Counted from the stretch's first letter, positions 42,477-52,497 are shown. The stretch: 64,000 nt of DNA from Lancefieldella sp015258835 (GCA_015258835.1 JABZHN010000005.1:39609-103608); one strand, 5' to 3'. Notes: generated by a model not told the origin, from the sequence alone. Made by a program: numbers and translations.

Positions 42477-43507
42477 TGTTTTACCAGACTATTTACCCAA
42501 CATACCAGGTGTTTGTAGCACTTGGTGTCTCCTGCATCATCACGTTGATCTTAATGCCACTCTTTATCAAGCTGATGAAGAAAGAGGGAGTGGGCCAGCA
42601 GGTTCGTGCTGATGGCCCTCAGCAGCACCTGGTTAAGCAGGGTACTCCTACTATGGGTGGCGTTGTTATGCTGGTAAGCATTGTGCTGACCTGTATTGCG
42701 CTTGCCCAGTGGAACACCGACCTCATCCTTGCTATGGCAGCGATGCTGCTCACAGGCTCGCTGGGCCTTCTGGACGATATCGAGTCTGTTGCCCATGGAA
42801 GAAGCCTTGGCCTCACCGCATCTCAGAAGATGGCCGGACTCATTACTATCTCTGTGGCATTTTGCCTGGCAGCAGTCAATATTTGGGGCATTACGCCCAT
42901 TATTGCGTTCCCTGGTGGTCTTGATATCAACCTGGGTATCCTTACTACTACCGTCAATTTAGGCGGAAACATTATTTCTATCCCTTGGCTGTATCTTTTC
43001 TTTGTCTTTTTGCTCATGGCTGGCCTTTCCAACGCCGTTAACCTGACCGACGGCCTTGATGGCCTTGCAGGTGGCTGCGTTATGGTCGTCATGATTTTTA
43101 TGGCTGCGGTAGCTTTCCGCTATGGCGAGAGTAGCCTTGCTGTTTTTGCCGCATCGATCGCAGGAGCTTGTATTGGTTTTTTGTGGTTTAACAGCTATCC
43201 TGCAAGTATTTTTATGGGAGACACCGGCTCTCTTGCCTGGGGCGCTGCCTTTGCAGCTCTAGCTGTCCTTACCAAGACAGAGGTAATTTCCCTGGTCATG
43301 GGCGGTCTTTTTATCATCGAGGCACTGTCCGTTATCATTCAGGTTGTCAGCTACAAGGCAACTAAAAAGCGCGTATTCTTGATGGCTCCACTGCATCATC
43401 ATTTTGAGAAACTTGGCTGGAACGAGACAAAAGTAGTCTTTAGATTCTGGATTATTTCCGGCGCATTTGCTGCTCTGGGCTTTGCTCTGTACTTTCAGCT
43501 TCACTAA
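42476..43507 (+). CDS. mraY: Phospho-N-acetylmuramoyl-pentapeptide-transferase
   Basis: The 343-residue polytopic enzyme makes lipid I. About ten hydrophobic helices are seen; conserved are KEGVGQQVRADGPQQHLVKQGTPTMGG (in parts), LLDDIES with the Asp pair, NLTDGLDGLAGG, MGDTGSLAWG and APLHHHFEKLGW. ATG overlaps the murF stop. Confidence 0.96.
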   Translation: MFYQTIYPTYQVFVALGVSCIITLILMPLFIKLMKKEGVGQQVRADGPQQHLVKQGTPTMGGVVMLVSIVLTCIALAQWNTDLILAMAAMLLTGSLGLLDDIESVAHGRSLGLTASQKMAGLITISVAFCLAAVNIWGITPIIAFPGGLDINLGILTTTVNLGGNIISIPWLYLFFVFLLMAGLSNAVNLTDGLDGLAGGCVMVVMIFMAAVAFRYGESSLAVFAASIAGACIGFLWFNSYPASIFMGDTGSLAWGAAFAALAVLTKTEVISLVMGGLFIIEALSVIIQVVSYKATKKRVFLMAPLHHHFEKLGWNETKVVFRFWIISGAFAALGFALYFQLH

Positions 43508-43536
43508 AGATATTGCTCTTAGAAAGGATCGCTTGC

Positions 43537-44940
43537 GTGTCGCTTCTAGAAACACTTGGAAATGTATGTGTTCTTGGTTTTGGTAAGACCGGCGTCTCTG
43601 TCTGCACGTATTTGCTGCAGCAGCCAGAGGGTCGTGTGTCTTCCGTAACTCTTGTGGGCGGCGCAGATGCTACTGTTGGCGAGAAGATCCAAGAGCTTGC
43701 AGATTTAGGCGTACAGGTACAATGCGGCTCTGATCAGGTTAAGGGTACCTTTGACCTGACTATTGCATCTCCTGGTATTCCAGACACCTCTGAGCTGTTC
43801 TTAAGTGCAAAGGCAGCTTCTAAGCAGATTATGGGCGAGCCAGAGTTTACCTATCAAGAGAGTCCTTCACAGTGGATTGGTATAACCGGCACAAACGGTA
43901 AAACTACTACCACAAGTTTGACCACGTCAATCCTGCAGTATGCAGGTCTTGATGCAAGCGCTGTTGGCAATATTGGATTAACTATTACGGACCAACTTGC
44001 AGAGAGAAAGCCTAAGAGCTGGTTTGTAGCAGAGCTTTCAAGCTTCCAGCTTGCTACTACTCAAAAATTGCATCCTCACGTTGCGATGCTTTTAAACATT
44101 ACGCCGGATCACCTTGAGTGGCATGGTTCACTCGAGGCGTATGCAGCAGCTAAAGAGAAGATTTTTGCCAACCTTGATGCAAATGACCTGGCAATTGTCT
44201 CTGACTTGGATGAGTTCTGCCAAGACGTGTCTTCTCGCCTTGAGGCTCGCGGCATTGCCGTATGCCATCTTGCTCAGACAGATCCCGGTACGCAAAATGC
44301 CGCCTTTGTACGCAATGGAGCGCTGGTGGTCAGGCTATCTGGTAAAGAGATGGAGCTTGTAGCAGCTGATGCACTCCACATTAGGGGAGCGCACAATGCA
44401 CTCAACGCTCTTGCTGCAGCTGCATGTGGCTTATTCCTGGGGCTTGATATTGTTTCTATTAGGCATGCCCTGTTGGACTTTATGCCGCTTGAGCACAGAA
44501 TTGAGCCAGTTGATACGGTTAATGGTGTTTTGTACGTTAACGATTCCAAAGCAACAAACACTGATTCAGTTGAAAAATCATTAACTTCGTTCCCAGGCAA
44601 AGACGTTATTTTGCTCCTTGGCGGTCACGATAAGGGCACAGAGCTTGATGAGTTTGCTCAGAAGGTGTCCGCTACCTGTGCATACGCAATCTGCTTTGGA
44701 GAGGCAGGTCCTCGCTTTGCAGAGGCGCTTCGTCGCGTTTCTGGCGGCCATGCAGAAGTGGTAGAAGAGCCTCATATGCATGAAGCTTTTGTGCGTGCGG
44801 TAGAGCTTGCTCGTCCAGGTTCTGTAGTGCTTCTCTCACCAGCATGTTCCTCATTTGACGAGTTCACAGGCATGGCTCAGCGTGGTCGCGTCTTTAAACA
44901 GCTGGTGGCAGATCTTGCTCAAAAAGAGAGCGGTCGATAA
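43537..44940 (+). CDS. murD: UDP-N-acetylmuramoylalanine--D-glutamate ligase
   Basis: The 467-residue Mur ligase adds D-Glu. It has VCVLGFGKTGVSV at the N-terminus, P-loop GITGTNGKTTTTS, NIG, ITPDHLEWHGS, and the C-terminal NDSKATNTDS and LLLGGHDKG. GTG 43537 lies 8 bases after AGAAAGGA and fits the family N-terminus; a start at 43513 would add eight residues and lacks a site. The stop overlaps the ftsW ATG. Confidence 0.94.
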   Translation: MSLLETLGNVCVLGFGKTGVSVCTYLLQQPEGRVSSVTLVGGADATVGEKIQELADLGVQVQCGSDQVKGTFDLTIASPGIPDTSELFLSAKAASKQIMGEPEFTYQESPSQWIGITGTNGKTTTTSLTTSILQYAGLDASAVGNIGLTITDQLAERKPKSWFVAELSSFQLATTQKLHPHVAMLLNITPDHLEWHGSLEAYAAAKEKIFANLDANDLAIVSDLDEFCQDVSSRLEARGIAVCHLAQTDPGTQNAAFVRNGALVVRLSGKEMELVAADALHIRGAHNALNALAAAACGLFLGLDIVSIRHALLDFMPLEHRIEPVDTVNGVLYVNDSKATNTDSVEKSLTSFPGKDVILLLGGHDKGTELDEFAQKVSATCAYAICFGEAGPRFAEALRRVSGGHAEVVEEPHMHEAFVRAVELARPGSVVLLSPACSSFDEFTGMAQRGRVFKQLVADLAQKESGR

Positions 44941-46466
44941 TGGCTACCAGCAGAAACAGAACAGGGGAGCGCGCGCAGCAACCACGTACTTCTCGCCAGA
45001 AATCTTCCGAGGGCTCGCAGACTAAAGGCCGCTTTGGTGCTATTCCAGAGCGTTTTATGCAGCCTCGTCTGGTGCTTCTGGTGTCAACGGCAATTCTTGT
45101 ATGCTTTGGCCTGGTAATGATTTATTCCGCATCCTCGATTTCTGCAATGACTTCTGAGGACATGGGCTATAACCCCTTCTACTACGTGCAGCGTCAGCTT
45201 GGCTTTGCTGCGGCAGGAGTTGCGTTAGCGTTTATTGTTTCTCGCATTGACTACCGCGCAGTAGTAAGAAACTTTCAGGTACCTATCTGGATTGTGACCA
45301 TTGGAATGCTAGCAATTATTTTTACTCCTATTGCTGGCGCTGATGCATATGGTGCAACCCGTTGGATTTCAATTGGACCGTTTTCTTTCCAGCCGTCTGA
45401 GTTTGCAAAGATTACCATCTTAATTTCTGTCTCGTATTTGGCTCAGCAGTACTTTATTGATCAGACCATAGATCAGAGGGAGTTCTTTAAAAAGTTTGCT
45501 ATTGCTGCGCTTGCGCCACTGCTTCTTATTTTGGCCCAGCCAGACAAGGGCTCCACACTGATTATTGTGGGAACACTTTTGGTCATTGGCTACCTTGCTG
45601 ATGTTGACCGAAGGGTTCTGGCAACTATTGCTGTTGCTGGCTTTATTGGCTTTGCCTTCTTATCTCTTAAAGATGATTATTCTCGTGCTCGCGTTGTGAC
45701 TATGCTCAATCCTTGGGCTGATTATTACGGTGCAGGTTATCAGCTTGCACAGGGCTTTTATGCTTTTGGCTCTGGCGGTATTTTTGGTGTTGGCTTTGGT
45801 TTTTCTCGCCAGAAGTATTCCTATCTTCCTATGGCTCACAATGACTTTATTTTTGCGGTTATTGGAGAAGAGCTGGGCTTTATTGGCGTTTTGGGTCTTT
45901 TGGCAGTATTTGGCGCCCTGGTATGGGCAGGCTTTAAGATTGCTCGCTATGCACCGGATTTGACCGGCAGGCTTATTGCTGCAGGTTGTACCTCTATGTT
46001 TATCATTCAGGCCTTTGTTAACATTGGTGGTGTTTTGGGCCTTTTGCCTCTTTCTGGTAAGCCTCTGCCGTTTATCTCATACGGCGGTTCAACCATCATG
46101 TCTAGTATCTTGATGGTTGGTCTTTTGATGTCTGTTTCAAGGCAGTCAAGGCTTCCAGAAACCGAGTACGATAGGCAACGCGCTTCTTGGAGCATAGCTG
46201 AAGAGCAGGATACCTTTGATGCTCCAGGTTTTGCTGGTCTTACCATGGTTGATGGTGGGGTAGGGGTAGGTACGCCACTCCCACGTTCTTCTCGCCCTAA
46301 GAGCAGCGCACAAAGCTCCGCGCGCCCATCACGAGGCATTTTGCGTTCAAGAGATGACGACGCCCCTCAAGGTCGCATTACGACAGATGCCTCCGGAAGG
46401 CGCAGAATTGATTTGGGACCTTCTGCATCGGATAGGCTTCGTGGAAATAACAGGGCTCGCCGATAG
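44940..46466 (+). CDS. ftsW: Peptidoglycan glycosyltransferase FtsW (SEDS family)
   Basis: The 508-residue SEDS protein polymerises lipid II at the septum together with FtsI. About ten membrane helices begin near residue 40; conserved are MIYSASS, GATRWI, FQPSEFAK, GYQLAQGFYAFGSGG, AHNDFIFAVIGEELG and PFISYGGSTI. The cytosolic C-terminal tail of about 110 residues is Ser/Arg-rich and longer than usual. Three TTCTCGCC copies (44990, 45803, 46289) all encode Ser-Arg. Confidence 0.93.
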   Translation: MATSRNRTGERAQQPRTSRQKSSEGSQTKGRFGAIPERFMQPRLVLLVSTAILVCFGLVMIYSASSISAMTSEDMGYNPFYYVQRQLGFAAAGVALAFIVSRIDYRAVVRNFQVPIWIVTIGMLAIIFTPIAGADAYGATRWISIGPFSFQPSEFAKITILISVSYLAQQYFIDQTIDQREFFKKFAIAALAPLLLILAQPDKGSTLIIVGTLLVIGYLADVDRRVLATIAVAGFIGFAFLSLKDDYSRARVVTMLNPWADYYGAGYQLAQGFYAFGSGGIFGVGFGFSRQKYSYLPMAHNDFIFAVIGEELGFIGVLGLLAVFGALVWAGFKIARYAPDLTGRLIAAGCTSMFIIQAFVNIGGVLGLLPLSGKPLPFISYGGSTIMSSILMVGLLMSVSRQSRLPETEYDRQRASWSIAEEQDTFDAPGFAGLTMVDGGVGVGTPLPRSSRPKSSAQSSARPSRGILRSRDDDAPQGRITTDASGRRRIDLGPSASDRLRGNNRARR

Positions 46467-46489
46467 CTGATTTCTAGGAGATGGATTGC

Positions 46490-47623
46490 ATGGCAGAACA
46501 GAAGAAACTCTCTGTTGCAATTGCTGCAGGTGGAACCGCTGGTCACATTAACCCAGCCCTGGCTCTAGCTGAGGAGCTTCGTGAGCGCGGCCACCAGGTT
46601 ACGTTTTACGGTCAGCCCAACAAGCTTGAAGGTACGCTGGTACCTGAGGCAGGATTTGAGCTGGTATCTATCCATGTAAATGGCTTTGATCGTAGACGTC
46701 CTTGGACGCTCATCAGCGCGGCATACAATCTTGAGCGCGCAAAGATGCAGCTGCACAAGCGCTTCAAAGAGCAGGGTGCACCTGATGTTGCTATTGGTTT
46801 TGGTGCCTATGTTGAGCTGCCTTTGCTTCAGCTTTGTGCAAAGCTACACATCCCCTATTTAATCCATGAGCAAAACTCGGTAACTGGTCTTGCTAACCGT
46901 GTATCTGCTGGCAAAGCAGATAAGGTGTGCATTGCGTTCCCAGAGGCTCGTAAGGCTTTTGAGGGCCACGTAAAAGCTCAAGACTCCATTGTGGTTACTG
47001 GTAATCCTGTACGTAAGAGTGTTCTTTCTGCTGACAGAGCCGTCTCGAGGCAAGAGTTGGGTATTGCAGACAATCAGATATTGCTGCTTATCTTTGGCGG
47101 TAGTTTGGGCGCTCGTAGTATCAACGAGACGTTTGCTGCACTTAAGCAGGAGCTTCTTACCCGCCCTAACCTGCGCATCATCCAGTCAACAGGCCAAAAG
47201 CTCTACGACGAGGTTGTCTCGCTCATGAAGCTTTCTGACGAGGAGGCTGCTCGCTGGGAGGTTAAGCCCTACATCTCCAACATGGGTGCCACCCTTGCTG
47301 CAGCTGACCTGGTGGTTTCTCGCTCCGGAGCATCTTCTGTGGCCGAGATTGCAGCGCTTGAGCTTCCCAGCATTTTGGTGCCGTACCCTCTAGCAACAGC
47401 AGATCATCAGACTACTAACGCGCATCTGTTGTCGGATGCGGGAGCAGCTATTCTGGTGCCAGATAACCAGGTGGGCACCACGACCTTCTCGACAGCTCTG
47501 TTTGAGCTGGTAGATGACGCGGACCAGCGCAAAAAGCTCTCCGAGGCAGCCGCTACACTTGACCAGCGCAGCGCCGCATCTCTTGTGGCTGACGCTGTGG
47601 AAAGTGCCGTTTGTGGTGCATAA
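46490..47623 (+). CDS. murG: UDP-N-acetylglucosamine--lipid I GlcNAc transferase
   Basis: The 377-residue GT-B enzyme converts lipid I to lipid II. It has AAGGTAGHINPALALAEEL at the N-terminus, IHEQNSVTGLANR, FGGSLGARSIN and the donor-binding SRSGASSVAEIAAL, followed by LVPYPLATADHQTTNA. ATG 46490 is spaced correctly from CTAGGAG; the ATG at 46481 is too close to it. Confidence 0.95.
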   Translation: MAEQKKLSVAIAAGGTAGHINPALALAEELRERGHQVTFYGQPNKLEGTLVPEAGFELVSIHVNGFDRRRPWTLISAAYNLERAKMQLHKRFKEQGAPDVAIGFGAYVELPLLQLCAKLHIPYLIHEQNSVTGLANRVSAGKADKVCIAFPEARKAFEGHVKAQDSIVVTGNPVRKSVLSADRAVSRQELGIADNQILLLIFGGSLGARSINETFAALKQELLTRPNLRIIQSTGQKLYDEVVSLMKLSDEEAARWEVKPYISNMGATLAAADLVVSRSGASSVAEIAALELPSILVPYPLATADHQTTNAHLLSDAGAAILVPDNQVGTTTFSTALFELVDDADQRKKLSEAAATLDQRSAASLVADAVESAVCGA

Positions 47624-47704
47624 AACAACTCGTTTTGCGTTAGAGTAAACATGTCTTGGTATGTCCAAGACTCAAACGATAACAATACTTGGAAAGGCTC
47701 TCTT

Positions 47705-49120
47705 ATGGCAGATTCCATGGGCGAGAAGACCATCTCGCGTGCACATTTTATTGGAATTGGTGGCGCAGGTATGAGCGGAATCGCGCTTGTTCTACACGAG
47801 CGCGGCTGCACCGTTACCGGCTCCGATCTAAAGAGCTCGCATTATGTGAGAGAGCTTGAAGATGCAGGTATTCAGGTAAGCATTGGCCACACCGCAGCCA
47901 CTATTGACGCTGTGATGCCTGATGTCATTGTTACCTCAACCGCAATCCCAGAGACAAACCCAGAGGTTATTCGTGCGCGCGAACTTTCCATTCCTATTTG
48001 GCCTCGCGCTAAGATGCTCTCGTATTTGTCACGCGGCCGCAAGACCATTGCTGTTGCGGGCACTCACGGCAAGACCACCACATCTTCTATGGTTGCTACC
48101 ATGCTGGATAAGCTTGGCGCTGATCCATCATTTTTGATTGGTGGCGTTGTTGAGGGCTACGACACCAACGGTAAAAACGGTAATGGCCAGTATTTTGTCT
48201 GCGAAGCGGACGAGTCTGACGGTTCGTTTATGTTCCTTAACCCTAACGTGGTTGTTGTCACCAATATTGAGGCAGATCACCTTGACCACTACGGCTCTCT
48301 AGAGAATATCGAGAAGACCTTCTGTGAGTTTATGAGCTTGCTTGATAAGGAAGAAACTGTTGTTATCAACGGCGATAATCCTCATTACGTTGAACTTGCT
48401 CAGTCAACTGGTAGGCACGTAGTAACCTACGGCTTTGATTCAAGCTGCGATTTTGTTTGCACACAGGAGGAGAGAAAAGCTGGTATTGAGAATCCTCTTA
48501 CCATCAAGACTCCTTCTGGTCAGACTATCTCTGTGGTACTTCCAGCTAATCCTGGTAAGCACAATGTTGCAAACGCAACCGCTGCAATTGCTGTTGCTGA
48601 TGCTCTTGGCTTTGATCTTGACCAGGCCGCAGCAGCGCTTTCCCAGTTCAAGGGCGCACGCCGTCGCTTTACGCACGTAGGCGACATCAACGGTATTACC
48701 GTCGTAGACGATTACGGCCATCATCCAACCGAGATTGCAGCAACCATGTCTGCAGCTCTTCCTCTTGGCTTTAAGCGTGTTGTTGTTGTTTTCCAGCCAC
48801 ACCGCTACAGCAGAACGCAGGATTTGGCGGATTCGTTTGCCCATGCGTTTGACGGCATTGACGTTTTGCGCGTCATGGATGTCTTCTCAGCAGGTGAGCT
48901 GCCTATTCCAGGTGTCTCGGGCAAGACTGTCTCTTCAAGGGTTGAGGCTGCTCATACTGTTTCTGACGTGCGCTACATTCCTTCTCGCCGCGATCTTATC
49001 GCAGACCTTCTTGATACGGTTAAACCAGGAGATCTGTTGATTACTCAAGGCGCAGGTGACGTCACTCAGATTGGACCAATGTTTATCCGCGCACTCAAAG
49101 AGCGTCTTCAGAACCACTAG
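47705..49120 (+). CDS. murC: UDP-N-acetylmuramate--L-alanine ligase
   Basis: The 471-residue first Mur ligase adds L-Ala to UDP-MurNAc. It has HFIGIGGAGMSGIALVL at the N-terminus, P-loop VAGTHGKTTTSSM, ADESDGSF, NIEADHLDHYG, and in the C-terminal domain VDDYGHHPTEI and FQPHRYSRT. ATG 47705 lies 7 bases after GGAAAGG. A -10-like TAGAGT (47641-47646) upstream suggests an internal promoter. murB follows after 10 bases. Confidence 0.94.
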   Translation: MADSMGEKTISRAHFIGIGGAGMSGIALVLHERGCTVTGSDLKSSHYVRELEDAGIQVSIGHTAATIDAVMPDVIVTSTAIPETNPEVIRARELSIPIWPRAKMLSYLSRGRKTIAVAGTHGKTTTSSMVATMLDKLGADPSFLIGGVVEGYDTNGKNGNGQYFVCEADESDGSFMFLNPNVVVVTNIEADHLDHYGSLENIEKTFCEFMSLLDKEETVVINGDNPHYVELAQSTGRHVVTYGFDSSCDFVCTQEERKAGIENPLTIKTPSGQTISVVLPANPGKHNVANATAAIAVADALGFDLDQAAAALSQFKGARRRFTHVGDINGITVVDDYGHHPTEIAATMSAALPLGFKRVVVVFQPHRYSRTQDLADSFAHAFDGIDVLRVMDVFSAGELPIPGVSGKTVSSRVEAAHTVSDVRYIPSRRDLIADLLDTVKPGDLLITQGAGDVTQIGPMFIRALKERLQNH

Positions 49121-49130
49121 GACCTCTGTC

Positions 49131-50045
49131 GTGAGCTTGTTTAACGCCTATGTAAGCCTTTCTGGGGCCCTTGATGCAACAATCAAGCAAGATGAGCCGC
49201 TGAGCCACCATACCTCCTTTAGGATTGGTGGTAAGGCGTCGCTTTTTGCTGCTGTTCACAGCCACGTGGCGCTGGTGCGTGTGCTTGAGGTGCTTGCAGC
49301 TAATCGAGTTGATTGGGTGCTTTTGGGCAAGGGTTCAAACATCCTTGTCTCTGATAAGGGCTACAACGGCTGCGTTATTGTGCTCGACGATGAGCTTTCT
49401 ACCATTTCAGTTGGCGAAAATAACCTCATTACTGCAGGTGCCGGTGCGCTTATGGCGCGCGTTTGCAATGAGGCCATGAAAGCAGGTCTTTCTGGTCTTG
49501 AGATGTGTGCTGGTATCCCCGGAACTATCGGCGGCGCTCTTTCGATGAACGCAGGTACCAGGCATGATTGGATTGGTAAAGCCGTCCGTGATTGCGTGGT
49601 ACTTAAGCCTGGCAAGGGTCTTGTACGCTACGATGCCTCCGAGATTGAATGGGGTTATCGCTACACTACGTTTGCACCAGATGAGATCATTCTTGAGGCA
49701 ACGTTTGCGCTGACAGCATCTAATCGTCCTAAAGTTGCTCTTGGCATGGATACACTCTTGCAGCGTAGAAGAAATACTCAGCCAACTGGTCAGCTTTGCT
49801 GCGGTTCTGTTTTTAAGAACCCAGGCAGTAGGTCTGCTGGTGCACTTATTGAAGAATGTGGTCTTAAGGGAGTTACTGAAGGCGGCGCACAGATTTCTGA
49901 TGTTCATGCCAACTTTATTGTGAATACCGGTAACGCCACCGCCTCAGATGTCATTGCACTTATGCGCAGAGCACACGATGCGGTACAAGAAAAGTTTGAC
50001 ATTGATCTTCAGCCAGAGGTTAAACTTCTGGGTTTTGGGGCATAG
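49131..50045 (+). CDS. murB: UDP-N-acetylmuramate dehydrogenase
   Basis: The 304-residue FAD enzyme reduces UDP-GlcNAc-enolpyruvate to UDP-MurNAc. It has TSFRIGGKASLFAAV, LLGKGSNILVSDKGY, GLEMCAGIPGTIGGALSMNAG, a Tyr-Arg pair in WGYRYTTF, the catalytic Ser in CGSVFKNP, and IVNTGNATASDV near the end. It lacks the long loop of type I MurB. GTG 49131 is preferred since upstream in-frame codons overlap murC. Confidence 0.93.
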   Translation: MSLFNAYVSLSGALDATIKQDEPLSHHTSFRIGGKASLFAAVHSHVALVRVLEVLAANRVDWVLLGKGSNILVSDKGYNGCVIVLDDELSTISVGENNLITAGAGALMARVCNEAMKAGLSGLEMCAGIPGTIGGALSMNAGTRHDWIGKAVRDCVVLKPGKGLVRYDASEIEWGYRYTTFAPDEIILEATFALTASNRPKVALGMDTLLQRRRNTQPTGQLCCGSVFKNPGSRSAGALIEECGLKGVTEGGAQISDVHANFIVNTGNATASDVIALMRRAHDAVQEKFDIDLQPEVKLLGFGA

Positions 50046-50052
50046 GGAAGAT

Positions 50053-51111
50053 ATGGCAGAAGATACTTCAAAGCAAACAACACGCCGTAAGGGCACAAAA
50101 AGGGAGCCGTTATCGTCTGGTTCTACTCAGACGGCAGGGGCTACTAAGCCTTCTTTTATGAGTAAGGCCTTTAAGCCTAAGCCAAAGGTTGAGGCTACAG
50201 CTTCTGATGCCAAGCCTTCTGCTAAAAAGATTTCTGCCAAAAAGCCAAATAACGCTACAAAAACTGCAGCTCAAGCTCGTGCTGAGCGTATTAAACACAG
50301 CAGAAAGGTATCGTTTAAGGCAGTACGCACGGCCTTTATCGTTTTGCTTAGCCTTGCCCTTCTCGCTGGCATTGCTTTTCTCGTCCTACGTTCTTCCTCA
50401 GTCTTTGCTATTACCAACATTCAGGTAGAGCCAACAGAGCACGTCTCTAACGAGCAAATTCAAAAGCTCATTGCAGTAGAAGAGGGAACAACGCTGCTCA
50501 ATATGGATGAATCCCTTATTACCCAAGAACTTCAGAAGGACCCTTGGGTAGCTTCTGCAACGTATGAGAGGCAGTTCCCTAATACGCTGCGCATTACTAT
50601 CACAGAGCGTAAGGTTACAGCCATAGTGGCGCTTTCTTCTGGTCCGGTTGCATGGTATTTGGGCGAGAATAACGTCTGGCTTGAGGCAGATCAGCTTAAC
50701 GTGCCAGAAGGAAAAACTACCGCTACCGTTGCACTTGAGAAGGCAACCTCAGAAGGTGAGCTGCTGATTACCGATGTTCCTGCAACGGTTTCTCCTGTAG
50801 CAGGCACCACAGCAACAGACGCAGAAATTCAAGCGGTTATGCAGTATCAGTCTACGTTCTCGTCAGAGCTCACGTCACAGATTGTAAGTTACTCAGCTAG
50901 TAGCGTTGATGCAATCTCTGTCACGCTTACCAATGGTGTGCAGGTTGCCCTAGGCTCTCCAACACAGATTGCTGACAAAGAAAAAGTGATTCTGGCAATG
51001 CTTAAGCAGTTCCCAGGAGAGCTTACGTACTTGAACGTAAGAACACCTGCAAACCCAACCTATAGGCGAGTTTCTACCGGAAACGTTCAGTCTGGCTCTG
51101 GTGTTTCGTAG
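50053..51111 (+). CDS. ftsQ: Cell division protein FtsQ/DivIB-like
   Basis: The 352-residue bitopic membrane protein has a long basic, Lys/Ser/Thr-rich cytosolic region (about 1-90), one membrane helix (about 94-115), a POTRA domain (about 120-190; ITNIQVEPTEHVSNEQI, DPWVASATYERQFPNTLRI, ITERK) and the FtsQ beta domain. It recruits FtsL/FtsB-type partners. AGGGAAG stands before ATG 50053. Confidence 0.88.
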   Translation: MAEDTSKQTTRRKGTKREPLSSGSTQTAGATKPSFMSKAFKPKPKVEATASDAKPSAKKISAKKPNNATKTAAQARAERIKHSRKVSFKAVRTAFIVLLSLALLAGIAFLVLRSSSVFAITNIQVEPTEHVSNEQIQKLIAVEEGTTLLNMDESLITQELQKDPWVASATYERQFPNTLRITITERKVTAIVALSSGPVAWYLGENNVWLEADQLNVPEGKTTATVALEKATSEGELLITDVPATVSPVAGTTATDAEIQAVMQYQSTFSSELTSQIVSYSASSVDAISVTLTNGVQVALGSPTQIADKEKVILAMLKQFPGELTYLNVRTPANPTYRRVSTGNVQSGSGVS

Positions 51112-51163
51112 GTAAACGCGCAAACTATATGTGCCGTTAGGGAATAGTTTCCTACCGTTTACC
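51111..51163 (+). terminator. Nested hairpin after ftsQ
   Basis: GGTAAACG (51111-51118) is exactly complementary to CGTTTACC (51156-51163). Inside lies a second hairpin, TAGGGAA-TAG-TTTCCTA (51138-51154, one G-U). No T-run follows, so it may be a weak terminator or RNA stabiliser at the junction to ftsZ. Confidence 0.4.
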
Positions 51164-51196
51164 AGCTTTCTTCACAATTTCTACATATTATTTGAC

Positions 51197-51224
51197 TTGC
51201 ATGGGTCAGTTGTGCAAATATACC
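51197..51224 (+). promoter_or_regulatory. Candidate ftsZ promoter
   Basis: TTGCAT (51197-51202), a 16-base spacer and TATACC (51219-51224) form a moderate promoter about 135 bases before ftsZ. TTGCA/TGCAA (51197-51201/51213-51217) makes an inverted repeat over it, and TTGCATG recurs at about 51231. The remaining leader to ftsZ is without genes. Confidence 0.4.
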
Positions 51225-51358
51225 CCGCTTTGCATGAAGCGTAAGCCTTAACTTGAGGTTTAGGGTTTTATACAGCGGTTCTGCGAGCGCATAAACGTAG
51301 CCTAAGCGCAGTCGCGCTCCGGGACAAACGGGCACAAGCGTGCCTCAAGGAGGAAGAC

Positions 51359-52495
51359 ATGATTAAGGACACCGATACCCTTAACAACTATCTTGCTGTT
51401 ATCAAGGTTGTTGGCGTTGGTGGCGGCGGAACTAACGCTGTCAACCGCATGATTGAAGAAGGCATCCGTGGCGTTGAGTTCGTTGCTGTAAACACCGATG
51501 CACAGGCTCTTGCAATCTCCGATGCTGACATTAAGGTTCACATCGGTACTGACATCACCAAGGGTCTTGGTGCTGGTGCTAACCCTGAGGTTGGTAAAGA
51601 GGCAGCAGAGGATAGCCGCGATGAGATCAAGGCTGCACTTGCTGGCGCTGATATGGTCTTCATCACTGCTGGTGAGGGTGGCGGTACTGGTACCGGCGCT
51701 GCTCCAGTTGTTGCTGATATTGCAAAGAATGACGTTGGCGCACTGACCGTTGGCGTTGTTACTAAGCCATTCTCCTTCGAGGGCCGTCGTCGTTATGGTT
51801 CTGCAGCTGACGGTATCAAGACTCTTTCCGAGAATGTTGATACTCTCATTGTTATTCCAAACGATCGTCTGCTTGATCTTTCTGAGAAGAAGACCACCAT
51901 GCTTGAGGCATTCCGCATGGCTGACGATGTTCTATGCCAGGGCACCCAGGGTATTACCGACCTCATCACTGTTCCTGGCCTGATCAACCTCGACTTTGCA
52001 GACGTCTGCACCATCATGAAGGGCGCAGGTAGCGCAATGATGGGCATTGGTATTGCTGCTGGTGATAACCGCGCTGCAGATGCTGCAACTGAGGCAATTT
52101 CTAGCCGCCTGCTTGAGAGCTCTATTGAGGGCGCAACCCGCGTTCTTCTCTCTATTGCTGGTAACAAAGACCTTGGTATTCAGGAGATTAACGAGGCAGC
52201 TGACCTGGTTGCTAAGAACGTTGATCCTGATGCAAACATTATCTTTGGTACTGTTGTTGATGAGTCCCTGGGCGATCAGGTTCGCGTAACCGTTATTGCA
52301 ACTGGTTTCAATGACTCTAACGTTCAGCAGCAGCTTCCAACTCTGAACACCCAGAGTACCACCCGTCCAAGCCGTCCTGCTCAGCCACAGCCAACTCGTC
52401 CTGTAGCTGCTCAGCCACAGCCTGCTCGCACCAACAACTCTTCTAATGAGAAAGAGTTTGATATTCCAGACTTCCTTAAGCGTAGCCGCATCTAA
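51359..52495 (+). CDS. ftsZ: Cell division GTPase FtsZ
   Basis: The 378-residue tubulin homologue forms the Z ring. It has VGVGGGGTNAVNRM, the G-box GEGGGTGTGAAPVVA, NDRLLD, and the T7-like DFADVCTIMKGAG. A Pro/Gln-rich linker (about 322-362) leads to the conserved C-terminal peptide FDIPDFLKR, which binds SepF and other partners. AAGGAGG precedes the ATG. No ftsA is present, as usual in Actinobacteria, which use SepF as membrane anchor. Confidence 0.98.
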   Translation: MIKDTDTLNNYLAVIKVVGVGGGGTNAVNRMIEEGIRGVEFVAVNTDAQALAISDADIKVHIGTDITKGLGAGANPEVGKEAAEDSRDEIKAALAGADMVFITAGEGGGTGTGAAPVVADIAKNDVGALTVGVVTKPFSFEGRRRYGSAADGIKTLSENVDTLIVIPNDRLLDLSEKKTTMLEAFRMADDVLCQGTQGITDLITVPGLINLDFADVCTIMKGAGSAMMGIGIAAGDNRAADAATEAISSRLLESSIEGATRVLLSIAGNKDLGIQEINEAADLVAKNVDPDANIIFGTVVDESLGDQVRVTVIATGFNDSNVQQQLPTLNTQSTTRPSRPAQPQPTRPVAAQPQPARTNNSSNEKEFDIPDFLKRSRI

Positions 52496-52497
52496 AT

